Shown in pieces: positions 1 to 6,305 of a stretch of DNA of 8,485 nucleotides. The translations under genes and the position numbers were made by a program. Numbering within the stretch: position 1 is the stretch's first letter; every line of letters begins with the position of its first letter. Source of the stretch: Deltaproteobacteria bacterium (GTDB lineage: Bacteria > Desulfobacterota > SM23-61); assembly GCA_029857975.1 (NCBI GenBank), contig JAOUFX010000088.1, forward strand, positions 1 to 8,485. Direction: 5' to 3'. The notes under the pieces were generated by a model, which did no database searches, was not told the origin of the DNA, and worked only from the letters and a program-made list of their open reading frames with translations.

Positions 1-345
1 GCCTCCCTCGACCGATCATTAGTAGGTGAAGCTGGTAACCAAGGATTGGTACTTATCCCCCTCAATCTTGGTTATGCCTGGCCTTGATCAGTAATAAGCT
101 CAGTCAGACTACTATTTTGATTTTAAAAAGATTCTTCCAGAATTCTCTATGTTCCTCCAGACGACAACGGTGGGAATGACTTTGCTTCTTATTCCACCCT
201 TCCCTCCCTGATTTTGCCTCGTGCGAAGATGCTTTTTCCCACATAATACTGGGAGAAATGGTTAGTGTGATTTCAAGGCAAGTAGGCAAATAGACTCAGC
301 GACCGGGCGGGAGAAGACCAGGATTGGTGGTTGAAATCTTCCGCC

Positions 346-357
346 TGTCGCGCGGCA
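346..357. promoter_or_regulatory. Conserved palindrome in repeat copy A, candidate operator or hairpin
   Basis: TGTCGCGCGGCA is a 12-bp near-palindrome; its only imperfect pair is a T:G. The equivalent site in copy B (7260-7271) is a perfect palindrome, and one changed pair is compensatory (C:G here, T:A there). Directly next to it is CAAGCTTG, an 8-bp palindrome kept in both copies. A symmetric DNA site fits binding by a dimeric HTH protein such as the product encoded about 190 nt downstream. An RNA hairpin tip is the alternative. Function is inferred. Confidence 0.4.
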
Positions 358-431
358 AGCTTGGGATAGGAATCAGATGGGAGCCAGACAAAGAGAGAGT
401 ATTTCAACACTTTCATCCCGAAATCTGCAGG

Positions 432-460
432 TTGACAATCCTGGCCCAAGGGTGAAGATT
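432..460 (+). promoter_or_regulatory. Weak candidate sigma-70 promoter for the copy A HTH gene
   Basis: TTGACA at 432-437 is followed after 17 nt by AAGATT (455-460), which matches TATAAT at only three positions. The TTGACA and the spacing are preserved in copy B (TTGACA at 7346-7351). The poor -10 element makes this tentative. A second possibility slightly downstream is TTGCAA (465-470) with AATAAT (489-494) at 18-nt spacing. Confidence 0.25.
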
Positions 461-547
461 CCTCTTGCAAATCGTCATCAAAATGCTAAATAATCTATAT
501 CCCTCGGACAAAAACTTATCGATGGCGAAAAGCCGCAGGAGGTCAAA

Positions 548-844
548 ATGCCTAAAAAAGGATCCAAGCCCCCTTACAAACCGAAGATAGAATATCGGTA
601 TACGGTAAAGGACATCGCCGAAGCTGCAGGGATCACAAGGGGTGCTTTGAGTTTAGCAAAGGTCCGGGGGAAGGTAGATTTTGGAGATTTTAAGAGTGTG
701 GTTAGCTTCCTCACCCGGGCCATCATCGAGAGACGTCTCCGTGGGGATCTTTTTATTCCTACAGCTCGGGGTGCAAAAAGACGGGGGAGGACTGGGAGTC
801 AAGTGTCTGGCAAGAGGCCTAAAAAGGCTGTTCGTCGCAGATAG
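548..844 (+). CDS. Small HTH-like protein with basic C-terminal tail (copy A)
   Basis: This is a 98-residue protein of unknown family. The start is fixed by AGGAGG at 537-542 with a 5-nt spacer. Residues 19-39 read like a helix-turn-helix: the stretch KDIAEAAGITRGALS resembles the N-terminal recognition domain of LacI/Cro-type regulators. A conserved helical segment follows (about 46-68). Residues 74-98 are a low-complexity tail with 12 Lys/Arg in 25 positions. Compared with the paralogue at 7463-7765, 55 of the first 69 residues are identical. Fourteen codons there differ synonymously and 14 by replacement, mostly conservative, which points to purifying selection on the protein. The tail aligns poorly. 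A DNA- or RNA-binding role is inferred from the HTH-like pattern and the charge; the target may be the conserved region just upstream. There is no partner gene in an operon. Confidence 0.75.
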   Translation: MPKKGSKPPYKPKIEYRYTVKDIAEAAGITRGALSLAKVRGKVDFGDFKSVVSFLTRAIIERRLRGDLFIPTARGAKRRGRTGSQVSGKRPKKAVRRR

Positions 845-997
845 AAATTCCTTCCTGAAGTCCACAAACTACCATCTCTGATTTTTATTGTAGATTTCGA
901 ACGGGAATCGTGATAATCAGGTTCATTGCTAATGGGTCTATTCATTCCGGATTGGACATCGGTTTTTCTACCCTGACCTAAAATCGTAGAGGGTTAC

Positions 998-1023
998 TTC
1001 GAAGTTATCACGTAACTTTCGAA
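998..1023. repeat. Inverted repeat upstream of the solute-binding protein gene
   Basis: TTCGAAGTTA, the loop TCACG, then TAACTTTCGAA form a stem with a single bulged T. An overlapping alternative pairing is GTTAC (993-997) with GTAAC (1012-1016). There is no T-tract after it, so it is not a convincing terminator. It lies about 107 nt before the start codon at 1130 and may be an operator or a leader hairpin. Confidence 0.35.
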
Positions 1024-1129
1024 CAACGTCCAATTCAATCAATTATCAATGAGAAACGATGACCGGGGCCGATGGCCTCGGCGGCTGTAAGGAAGACAAT
1101 CCCAAGAACAGAATGAAGAAGGAGGTACA

Positions 1130-2638
1130 ATGAAAAGGAGATGGTTTTTCATCTGGTTGCCGTTTTTTTTCCTGCTTGGGGCCGGCCTAGCATTCGGGGC
1201 ACCAAGAGATACGGTGGTCATCGCTCAGGGGGTGGATCCCTCAACCCTGGATCCCAACAACCACCAGGAGACCCCGGCGTTCAACGTATGCCTGAATATT
1301 TTCGACACCCTGCTCGTCCGGGACGATAGCTTGAAGATCCAACCCCTGCTGGCCACTTCCTACCGGCTGGTCAACGACAACACATGGGAATTCACCTTGA
1401 GGAAAGGGGTGAAATTTCATAACGGGGAGCCCTTCAACGCCGAAAGCGTCAAATTCACCCTGGAGCGCATGGCCGACCCGAAGAATAAGCTGAAGCAAAC
1501 CTACTTTCAGGGGGTCATCGATCGGGTGGAGGTGGTCGATGAATACACCGCCCGGGTCATCACCCGGAAACCCTACCCCTACCTGGACGCGCAGCTGGCC
1601 CACATCGGGCACATGCTTCCTCCCAAGTACGTTCAGGAAAAAGGGCCGGCCCACATCACCACCCGCCCGGTGGGAACGGGAGCCTATCGGTTTGTCGAAT
1701 GGGTGAAGGACGATCACCTCAGGCTCGAAGCCAACGAGAGTTACTGGCAGGGACGTCCGCGCATTCCCAAGGTAATTTTTCGGCCCATTCCCGAAGCCAC
1801 CACCCGGGTCGCCGGACTCCAAACCCAAGAACTGGATGTCATCGTCAACATCCCGCCCCACCTCTCCCGCCTGATGGCCTGGAAGGGCCGCTCCTATGTC
1901 TCCAAAGTCCCCTCCTCCCGCGTGATCTTCATGGCCTTCGACAATACCCGGGGCGGGCCCGTGGCCGACAAGCGGGTGCGCCTGGCCATGGCCCACGCCA
2001 TCAACATGAAGAACATCATCAAGAAAGTGCTGGAGGGAAACGCGGTCCGTTTGGGCGTCCCTCTCACCCAGTACCATTTCGGCTATGACCCCAAGATCAA
2101 ACACCATCCCTATGATCCCGAAAAAGCCAAAAAGCTCCTGGCCGAGGCGGGGTACGCCAAGGGTTTCGACTTCGTCCTCCATTCGCCCAACGGCCGCTAC
2201 CTGAACGACAAAGAGGTATCCGAAGCCGTGGTGGGGGACCTGCGCAAGGTCGGAATCAACGCTTCCGCCAAGGTGCACGAGTGGGGAACCTACATGTCCA
2301 TGCTGTACGCCCACAACGCTCATCCCGCCTACCTCCTGGGGTGGGGAGGAGCGACGTTCGACGCCGATGGGACCTTCTTCCCCCTTCTGCGCACCAAACA
2401 GGTACTCTCCCATTTCACCCATCCCCAGCTGGACGGCCTCATCGACCGGGGCCGTTCCATCATGGACCGGGCGGAGCGGCAGAAGCTCTATTCCCAGGCC
2501 AGCAAAATCTTCCAGGAGGAAGTCCCCTGGGCCTTCGCCTACCAGCAAATCGACATTTACGGGGTGAGTGAGCGGCTGAACTGGAAGTCCCGAGGGGACG
2601 AGAAGCTGTTCGTCTTCAACATGTCTTTCAAGAAATAA
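1130..2638 (+). CDS. ABC transporter family-5 substrate-binding protein (peptide/nickel type), orphan
   Basis: This is a 502-residue periplasmic solute-binding protein of the SBP_bac_5 (DppA/OppA/NikA) family, which captures peptides or other small ligands and hands them to an ABC permease. A strong AAGGAGG at 1119-1125 sets the start. Residues 1-23 are a Sec signal peptide (KRR, then a Phe/Leu-rich core, probable cut after AFG). There is no lipobox Cys, so the protein is soluble in the periplasm. Family hallmarks are a segment at 88-114 (TLRKGVKFHNGEPFNAE), PVGTGAYRFVEW at 180-191, and a C-terminal lobe with the YDPEKAKKLLAEAGY pattern. Length is normal for the family. No permease or ATPase gene follows; an IS91 remnant lies directly downstream, so partners may have been lost or may sit elsewhere. 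The ligand cannot be told from the sequence. Confidence 0.93.
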   Translation: MKRRWFFIWLPFFFLLGAGLAFGAPRDTVVIAQGVDPSTLDPNNHQETPAFNVCLNIFDTLLVRDDSLKIQPLLATSYRLVNDNTWEFTLRKGVKFHNGEPFNAESVKFTLERMADPKNKLKQTYFQGVIDRVEVVDEYTARVITRKPYPYLDAQLAHIGHMLPPKYVQEKGPAHITTRPVGTGAYRFVEWVKDDHLRLEANESYWQGRPRIPKVIFRPIPEATTRVAGLQTQELDVIVNIPPHLSRLMAWKGRSYVSKVPSSRVIFMAFDNTRGGPVADKRVRLAMAHAINMKNIIKKVLEGNAVRLGVPLTQYHFGYDPKIKHHPYDPEKAKKLLAEAGYAKGFDFVLHSPNGRYLNDKEVSEAVVGDLRKVGINASAKVHEWGTYMSMLYAHNAHPAYLLGWGGATFDADGTFFPLLRTKQVLSHFTHPQLDGLIDRGRSIMDRAERQKLYSQASKIFQEEVPWAFAYQQIDIYGVSERLNWKSRGDEKLFVFNMSFKK

Positions 2639-2754
2639 AAGTCGGCGGCGGGCCCGGGGCTCCGGCGCAAGGCCGGATGTCCTGGGATTCCGAAAGGCAA
2701 GACCCGGGGGAAAGAGGGCCCCTGCCGGCCTTCGCTCCCCCGCCGAGGAAGGGG

Positions 2755-2910
2755 AAGTATCTCGCAGAAACATCAAATGTTGTTTACCGGGCGAAAGACG
2801 GGACGGACGAAAAGGTCTTTGACGCCCCCGTATCAAGTACGAGGCAGGCTCTGGAGTGGCTAGCCGCCATGTGTTCCCACATCCCGGAAAGGGGGGAGCA
2901 GATGGTCCGG
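2755..2910 (+). pseudogene. C-terminal remnant of an IS91-family transposase
   Basis: Translation in the frame of an open stretch at 2677-2916 gives YLAETSNVVYRAKDGTDEK and, further on, LEWLAAMCSHIPERGEQMV. I recognise these as the C-terminal part of IS91-type (Y2 rolling-circle) transposases, which normally continue into RYYGYYSNVSRG. Here the match stops right after MVR, with an Asp codon and then TAA (2914-2916). The N-terminal zinc-binding and catalytic regions are absent, so this is a dead fragment. Where the family normally reads FDALEWLAAM, an extra eight codons (2827-2850) sit between FDA and LEW. The family assignment rests on remembered consensus and not on an alignment. Confidence 0.7.
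2826..2844. repeat. REP-like palindrome inside the transposase remnant
   Basis: CCCCGTA, the loop TCAAG, then TACGAGG form a 7-bp stem with one mismatch. It lies within the eight codons (2827-2850) that look inserted in the IS91 reading frame. The form resembles short REP-type palindromes (CCCCGTA-TCAAG-TACGGGG) scattered through some bacterial genomes. It keeps the frame because the insertion is 24 nt long. Confidence 0.45.
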
Positions 2911-2916
2911 GACTAA

Positions 2917-3352
2917 AGATTCTGCAACACTATCAGAGCCCACAGTTCGAATGGTAATCCTCACTCCAATTTCAAATCGACCGTTGCGTACTTGTAGGTG
3001 TTATCTTTCGGCAGGGTCAAGAATTACCCGCAGGCTGATCAAAGAAAGAATTCGGGGGCTGGAAACGGGCTTTCGGAGTACCGCGCCAGTCCTCGCCCCT
3101 ACTGACGATGGAGAACTGGGGATAGAGCTCATGGCCACTACGCCAGCTCTCTACTCTACTGTACCTTTCAAAATCTGGCGACGAATTTCCCCCGGAACCC
3201 GCTGCTGAAAACTCAGACAGAGGTATTGGGAAGATGTTCCCTGCTCGTGAAGTACCTGGCGGGGATTGGTAAGAAATAAACCGAAAAGCCGGAGGACTGG
3301 TTTGCCCGGATCCTGGAACCGGAAAAGAAAAAACAGGAAAGCTTGGCGCTGG
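2917..3352. other. Unassigned gene-poor stretch
   Basis: These 436 nt lie between the transposase remnant and the 3' end of the AmrS-type gene on the other strand. Short open frames occur on both strands (for example 2951-3208, plus), but none has a convincing ribosome site or a product I recognise. A plus-strand frame around 3169-3350, broken by TAA, could be a decayed gene, though I cannot name it. No clear terminator for the minus-strand operon is visible here. Confidence 0.5.
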
Positions 3353-4405
3353 TTAGAATTTTCCGGGAAGGGGAGTATTACACCAGGGACACCGGCCGTT
3401 CTGCGAGTGATTTTCGGAGATTTCAAAAATGTGGCGGCGAATGAGAAGCTTTTGGCAGGTGGGGCAATAGGTATTTTCTCCTGTGTGTCCCGGAACGTTT
3501 CCCAGGTAGACGAACCTGAGGCCTGCCTCAAAACCGATCTGCCTCCCTTTTTCCAGGATTCCGACCGGTGTTGGGGGAAGGTGCGAAAGATGATAATGAG
3601 GATAAAAACGGGTCACATGCCAGGGGGTATCACATCCCAGCGTATCCCGAATCCAGCTTGCGATCTTCTGGAGCTCATCCTCCGAGTCGTTTATCGTGGG
3701 GATAACGTTCGTGATGATCTCCACGTGCGTGCCCCATTTCCTCTTGGCTCTTTCGGCTGCCTGCAAAACGGGGGTGAAATCCTTTATGCCCGCGAGAGCC
3801 TGGTAGGCCTCCCGGCTAAAACCTTTGAGGTCCATCCGGAATGAATCCAGGAATGGGCCCATCAAGTCGAGACCTTCTTTGGTGATGTAGCCGTTGGTAA
3901 CAAAATTGGTCAAGAGTCCCTCTTTTCTGGCCAGTCGGGCTCCATCCAAGGCATATTCGAGCCAGAGCGTCGGTTCGTTGTAGGTCCAGGAGATTCCCCT
4001 GCACCCCTTCCTCTGGGCCATGGAGACAAGTTCCCCCGGGCTTATAAACTTTTCTCTCCCGGCCACCGAGGCCACATCCGCATGAGCCAACTCCCAATTC
4101 TGGCAACCGGGGCAGCGGAAATTGCACCCGTAGCTTCCCAAGGAAAGCCATAGGCTTCCGGGATAAAAATGAAAGAGCGGTTTCTTTTCGATGGGAGAGA
4201 CAGCGAGCAATGCAACCCGGCCGTAGATGAGAGAATAAATCTTTCCGCCCTGGTTGACTCTTGTCCGGCAATATCCCGATCCTCCCTCCCGCAGGGTACA
4301 GTGACGAGGGCAGGTCAAACAGCCCACCTTCTTCTCCCCAACCGGTTCCGAGAGAAGCGGGTCGATTTCCCGAATCGTGGCCAGTCCAGAGTTTTTACTC
4401 CTCAC
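3353..4405 (-). CDS. amrS: AmrS-type radical SAM enzyme (AmmeMemoRadiSam system family)
   Basis: This is a 350-residue radical SAM protein related to pyruvate formate-lyase activating enzymes (COG1180) and closest to AmrS. Numbered from GTG at 4405, an N-terminal Cys set (C29, C32, C36, C46) precedes the iron-sulfur motif CNFRCPGC (C94, C98, C101), which binds the cluster that cleaves S-adenosylmethionine. YNEPT (142-146), TNGY (170-173) and HVTRFYPHY (263-271) are typical of the family. A C-terminal zinc-ribbon-like pair, CPTC (314-317) and CPWC (339-342), ends the protein. The usual partners of this family, AMMECR1 and Memo domains, are not in the window. An in-frame GTG at 4417 is also open, but GAGGAG four bases before 4405 favours the shorter form. 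It lies 29 nt after the stop of the upstream radical SAM gene, so cotranscription is likely. The substrate is unknown. Confidence 0.85.
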   Translation of the reverse strand: MRSKNSGLATIREIDPLLSEPVGEKKVGCLTCPRHCTLREGGSGYCRTRVNQGGKIYSLIYGRVALLAVSPIEKKPLFHFYPGSLWLSLGSYGCNFRCPGCQNWELAHADVASVAGREKFISPGELVSMAQRKGCRGISWTYNEPTLWLEYALDGARLARKEGLLTNFVTNGYITKEGLDLMGPFLDSFRMDLKGFSREAYQALAGIKDFTPVLQAAERAKRKWGTHVEIITNVIPTINDSEDELQKIASWIRDTLGCDTPWHVTRFYPHYHLSHLPPTPVGILEKGRQIGFEAGLRFVYLGNVPGHTGENTYCPTCQKLLIRRHIFEISENHSQNGRCPWCNTPLPGKF

Positions 4406-4417
4406 TCTACTCCTCAC
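4396..4417 (-). promoter_or_regulatory. Tandem 12-nt start-site repeat before the AmrS-type gene
   Basis: On the minus strand GTGAGGAGTA occurs twice with a 12-nt period. Each unit holds both a GTG codon (4417 and 4405) and a GAGGAG sequence. The first unit's GAGGAG (4415-4410) is placed to serve as the Shine-Dalgarno for the second GTG, with 4-nt spacing. The first GTG has no good ribosome site of its own. Confidence 0.5.
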
Positions 4418-4434
4418 CCCTTGTAGTTGGTACC

Positions 4435-5484
4435 TCAGAACGATCCCAAACCCACTTTCTGGAGAAGAATTTGCATCTCTTCTCCTCCCCTGGCAAAGAT
4501 TCCCGTGTTCCCTAACCTCACGTTTTTCAACCCTGCCGTTTTTGCCGCTTCAAAGGCCCTTACCATTTCCTCCAGTGTCGGAGACCGGTAGTTTTTCATT
4601 TTGTACTCGGGAAAGAAGGCCAGGATGGTGAAGGGGATCTCCCTGTTCACCCGCGCCAGATGTCCCGCAATGGCCTCCAGTTGATCCGTCTCCACCAATT
4701 CCGGGATATAAAGGGAGAGGACCTCGACTGTGAAATCCCTCTTCACCATCTCCTCGGGGAGTTTCAGAATCCATTCATTCGAACAACCCGTCAGCCACCG
4801 GTGCACTTCGTCCCGGTATGCTTTGATATCCAGCCAGAACGCGTCCACGCCGGCACCATGTAATCGGCCAAGGTTTCTAGGAGTGAGGCCGTATCCGTTG
4901 GTCTCAATCAGGACCCAGAGTCTGGTATGCGTTTTAATCAGCTCGGAGCAGCGGGCATAAAATTCGGGTCGGCAGGTGAGGTCCCCTCCGGTAAAGCCGA
5001 CGATGTTCCGGACCGGCCCGAATCCCTGAGGGCTCAGGGTGATAGCCGAGGGCTGCAGGACCCCCGGGCAAAGGGAAGACCTCTTACCATAGAGGGCGCA
5101 GGACCCGCAGCATCGGCAGGTATCATGGGCATGAAATGCAGTGGCTTTGCTCCGTGGCTCTTCCCAGGTCACGCTTTTCGCGTACTCGACGCAAGCCCGG
5201 AGAATCTGGTCAGGAGTGTACCATTCTCCTTCCGCTTTCTTGCTGAAATACCAGGAATGGCACTTCCGGCAAGAAAAATTGCATCCTGACTGATAGATGG
5301 AGAGATAATTCTCGGGGCGGGAGAGATGAATGGCAGAAATCATCTTTTCCAGGCCGTCTTTCTTTTTTCGAAGGGTGGTCTGGCAGGCTAAAGCTTTGCT
5401 TTCCTTTGCGGAGACCCAACAGCTTCCAGGGGAGAAGCCTTGCTCGCGCAGAGCGCATGTCTTCCCTTCTCTCTCATCGGGCAT
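4435..5484 (-). CDS. PflA-like radical SAM protein with extra Cys cluster
   Basis: This is a 349-residue radical SAM protein of the activating-enzyme type. The SAM-cluster motif is CNFSCRKC (C68, C72, C75). A second Cys-rich stretch at 121-139 (C123, C125, C126, C129, C139) lies between it and the GGDLT motif (166-170, the GGE equivalent). That placement resembles the ferredoxin-like insertion of glycyl-radical-enzyme activases, although too few cysteines are seen for two full clusters. ETNGYG (194-199) and WLDIKAY (217-223) fit the TIM-barrel core. The frame is open back to 5799, but the protein-like part begins at ATG 5484, which lies 7 nt downstream of a near-consensus -10 element and has no Shine-Dalgarno, so translation may be leaderless. 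A shorter start at Met48 is possible. No glycyl-radical enzyme is in view, and the substrate is unknown. Confidence 0.8.
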   Translation of the reverse strand: MPDEREGKTCALREQGFSPGSCWVSAKESKALACQTTLRKKKDGLEKMISAIHLSRPENYLSIYQSGCNFSCRKCHSWYFSKKAEGEWYTPDQILRACVEYAKSVTWEEPRSKATAFHAHDTCRCCGSCALYGKRSSLCPGVLQPSAITLSPQGFGPVRNIVGFTGGDLTCRPEFYARCSELIKTHTRLWVLIETNGYGLTPRNLGRLHGAGVDAFWLDIKAYRDEVHRWLTGCSNEWILKLPEEMVKRDFTVEVLSLYIPELVETDQLEAIAGHLARVNREIPFTILAFFPEYKMKNYRSPTLEEMVRAFEAAKTAGLKNVRLGNTGIFARGGEEMQILLQKVGLGSF

Positions 5485-5491
5485 AAAATCA

Positions 5492-5520
5492 ATTGTAGGG
5501 AGCGGATGAACAGGTGTCAA
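5492..5520 (-). promoter_or_regulatory. Near-consensus sigma-70 promoter, predicted leaderless
   Basis: On the minus strand TTGACA (5520-5515), a 17-nt spacer and TACAAT (5497-5492) match the sigma-70 consensus at 11 of 12 positions. The expected transcription start falls at 5485-5484, on or next to the A of the ATG of the radical SAM gene. No ribosome-binding sequence precedes that ATG, which agrees with a leaderless message. It probably drives both radical SAM genes. Confidence 0.7.
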
Positions 5521-5737
5521 GGATGCCAAGGTATAAAATTGAAGGGAATGAGTGGAGACCATGGGCCGGGGCAGTTGACATGTCCGGAATGATAAATTTG
5601 GGAGTGCCCCTTTGCACGGGTACAGTACTAGACTTGGCGAGGAAGAGCCCAATTTGGGTGCAGTTCTTGGATTTTGTTCTTTATGGGTCTTCCAGGGGGG
5701 AGTAAAATACTCTGATGGGGATAAGATAAAGGCTTCG

Positions 5738-5745
5738 AAGGAGGT
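5738..5745 (+). promoter_or_regulatory. Shine-Dalgarno that selects a TTG start for the PEBP gene
   Basis: AAGGAGGT at 5738-5745 is followed after 7 nt (GGTTTGC) by TTG at 5753. The next in-frame ATG (5765) would be 19 nt away, too far for efficient use. This fixes TTG 5753 as the most likely start, even though the frame is open upstream to 5612. Confidence 0.75.
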
Positions 5746-5752
5746 GGTTTGC

Positions 5753-6301
5753 TTGAGACCACGGATGTCATGGTTAATTCTTGTGATGATTTTATTCACT
5801 TTTCAGCAGGAACATGCTTTAGGAGGGAGTATTATGGAGATTTCATCTTCTGCGTTTAAAGACGGGGAGAAGGTTCCGATTCAGTATGTCATGCCTGGAG
5901 CTGGCGGGAAGAACATTTCAGTTCCCCTTTCATGGAAGAATATTCCTTCGGGAACGAAATCTTTTGCCGTTTCGATGGTCGATCCGCACCCAGTTGCTCA
6001 GAACTGGGTTCATTGGCTTGTGATCAACATTCCGGCCAATGTGACCTTCCTGGAAGAGGGAGCATCGAGGAAGAAGATGCCTCAACGATCTATGGAATTA
6101 AAGAACTCCTTTGGAGACATCGGATACGGAGGGCCTCAACCCCCCAAGGGGACAGGGGACCATCCCTATGTGGTTACGCTCTATGCGCTGAATGTAGAAA
6201 AGCTTAACCTCGGTGCAGGCACGTTGCTCTCCACTTTTAAGAAAGCTTTAGAAGGGAAGATCTTGGCTTCGGCAATAATCACAGGGAAATATGGGAGGTG
6301 A
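5753..6301 (+). CDS. Secreted PEBP/YbhB-YbcL family protein
   Basis: This is a 182-residue protein of the phosphatidylethanolamine-binding / Raf-kinase-inhibitor-like family, whose bacterial members (YbhB, YbcL) have no settled biochemical role. From the TTG start, residues 1-24 form a signal peptide: Arg2 and Arg4, a hydrophobic core at 7-17, and a likely cut after ALG. The mature protein of about 158 residues, the usual family size, would be periplasmic. The ligand-site hallmarks are present: DPHPVAQNWVHWLVINIP (77-94, equivalent to DPDAP...HWV...NIP) and GYGGPQPPKG...H (124-137, equivalent to GPCPP.G..H), followed by YALN. The gene is transcribed away from the radical SAM pair. It is followed 4 nt later by a flavodoxin-type gene, so the two form a tight operon. 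Confidence 0.88.
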   Translation: MRPRMSWLILVMILFTFQQEHALGGSIMEISSSAFKDGEKVPIQYVMPGAGGKNISVPLSWKNIPSGTKSFAVSMVDPHPVAQNWVHWLVINIPANVTFLEEGASRKKMPQRSMELKNSFGDIGYGGPQPPKGTGDHPYVVTLYALNVEKLNLGAGTLLSTFKKALEGKILASAIITGKYGR

Positions 6302-6305
6302 AGAA

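Larger units (their letters stand above)
22..859 (+). repeat. Long divergent direct repeat, copy A (non-coding leader plus HTH gene)
   Basis: This segment aligns collinearly with 6936-7780 in the same orientation. The alignment begins at GTAGGTGAAG and ends just after the small gene at CTTCCTGAA. The non-coding part (22-547) is 526 nt, against 527 nt in the other copy, so indels are very few. By eye, identity is around 70% over the first 250 nt. It is about 87% over 273-470 (25 differences in 198 nt, no gaps). The first 38 nt of the HTH gene are identical. The unit carries an inverted pair GATTTCAA (269-276) / TTGAAATC (331-338) and a near-palindrome at 346-357, both kept in copy B. No transposase, terminal inverted repeat or target duplication is visible. 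It could be a dispersed element or an old segmental duplication of a gene with a long regulatory leader. Confidence 0.85.

Noticed and set aside
273..470. A 65-codon minus-strand frame in copy A matched by an equal-length frame at 7187-7384 in copy B
   Set aside because: Both stay open mainly because no indels occur. The 25 base differences replace 15 residues, with radical changes (Trp/Lys, Asp/Tyr, Leu/His), so there is no sign of protein-level selection. I treat it as part of the non-coding leader.
1241..2836. A 531-codon open frame on the minus strand, longer than the solute-binding protein gene opposite it
   Set aside because: It lies antisense over the clear SBP_bac_5 gene, has no recognisable domain or ribosome site, and reads as Gly/Pro/Arg-rich shadow sequence typical of the complement of a GC-rich gene.
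3266..3844. A 192-codon plus-strand frame
   Set aside because: It overlaps the 3' half of the AmrS-type gene in antisense, has no known domain and is best explained as a shadow.
5485..5799. N-terminal 105-codon extension of the PflA-like radical SAM frame
   Set aside because: The extension contains a strong promoter overlapping its end, overlaps the divergent PEBP upstream region and lacks family-like sequence. ATG 5484 is better supported.
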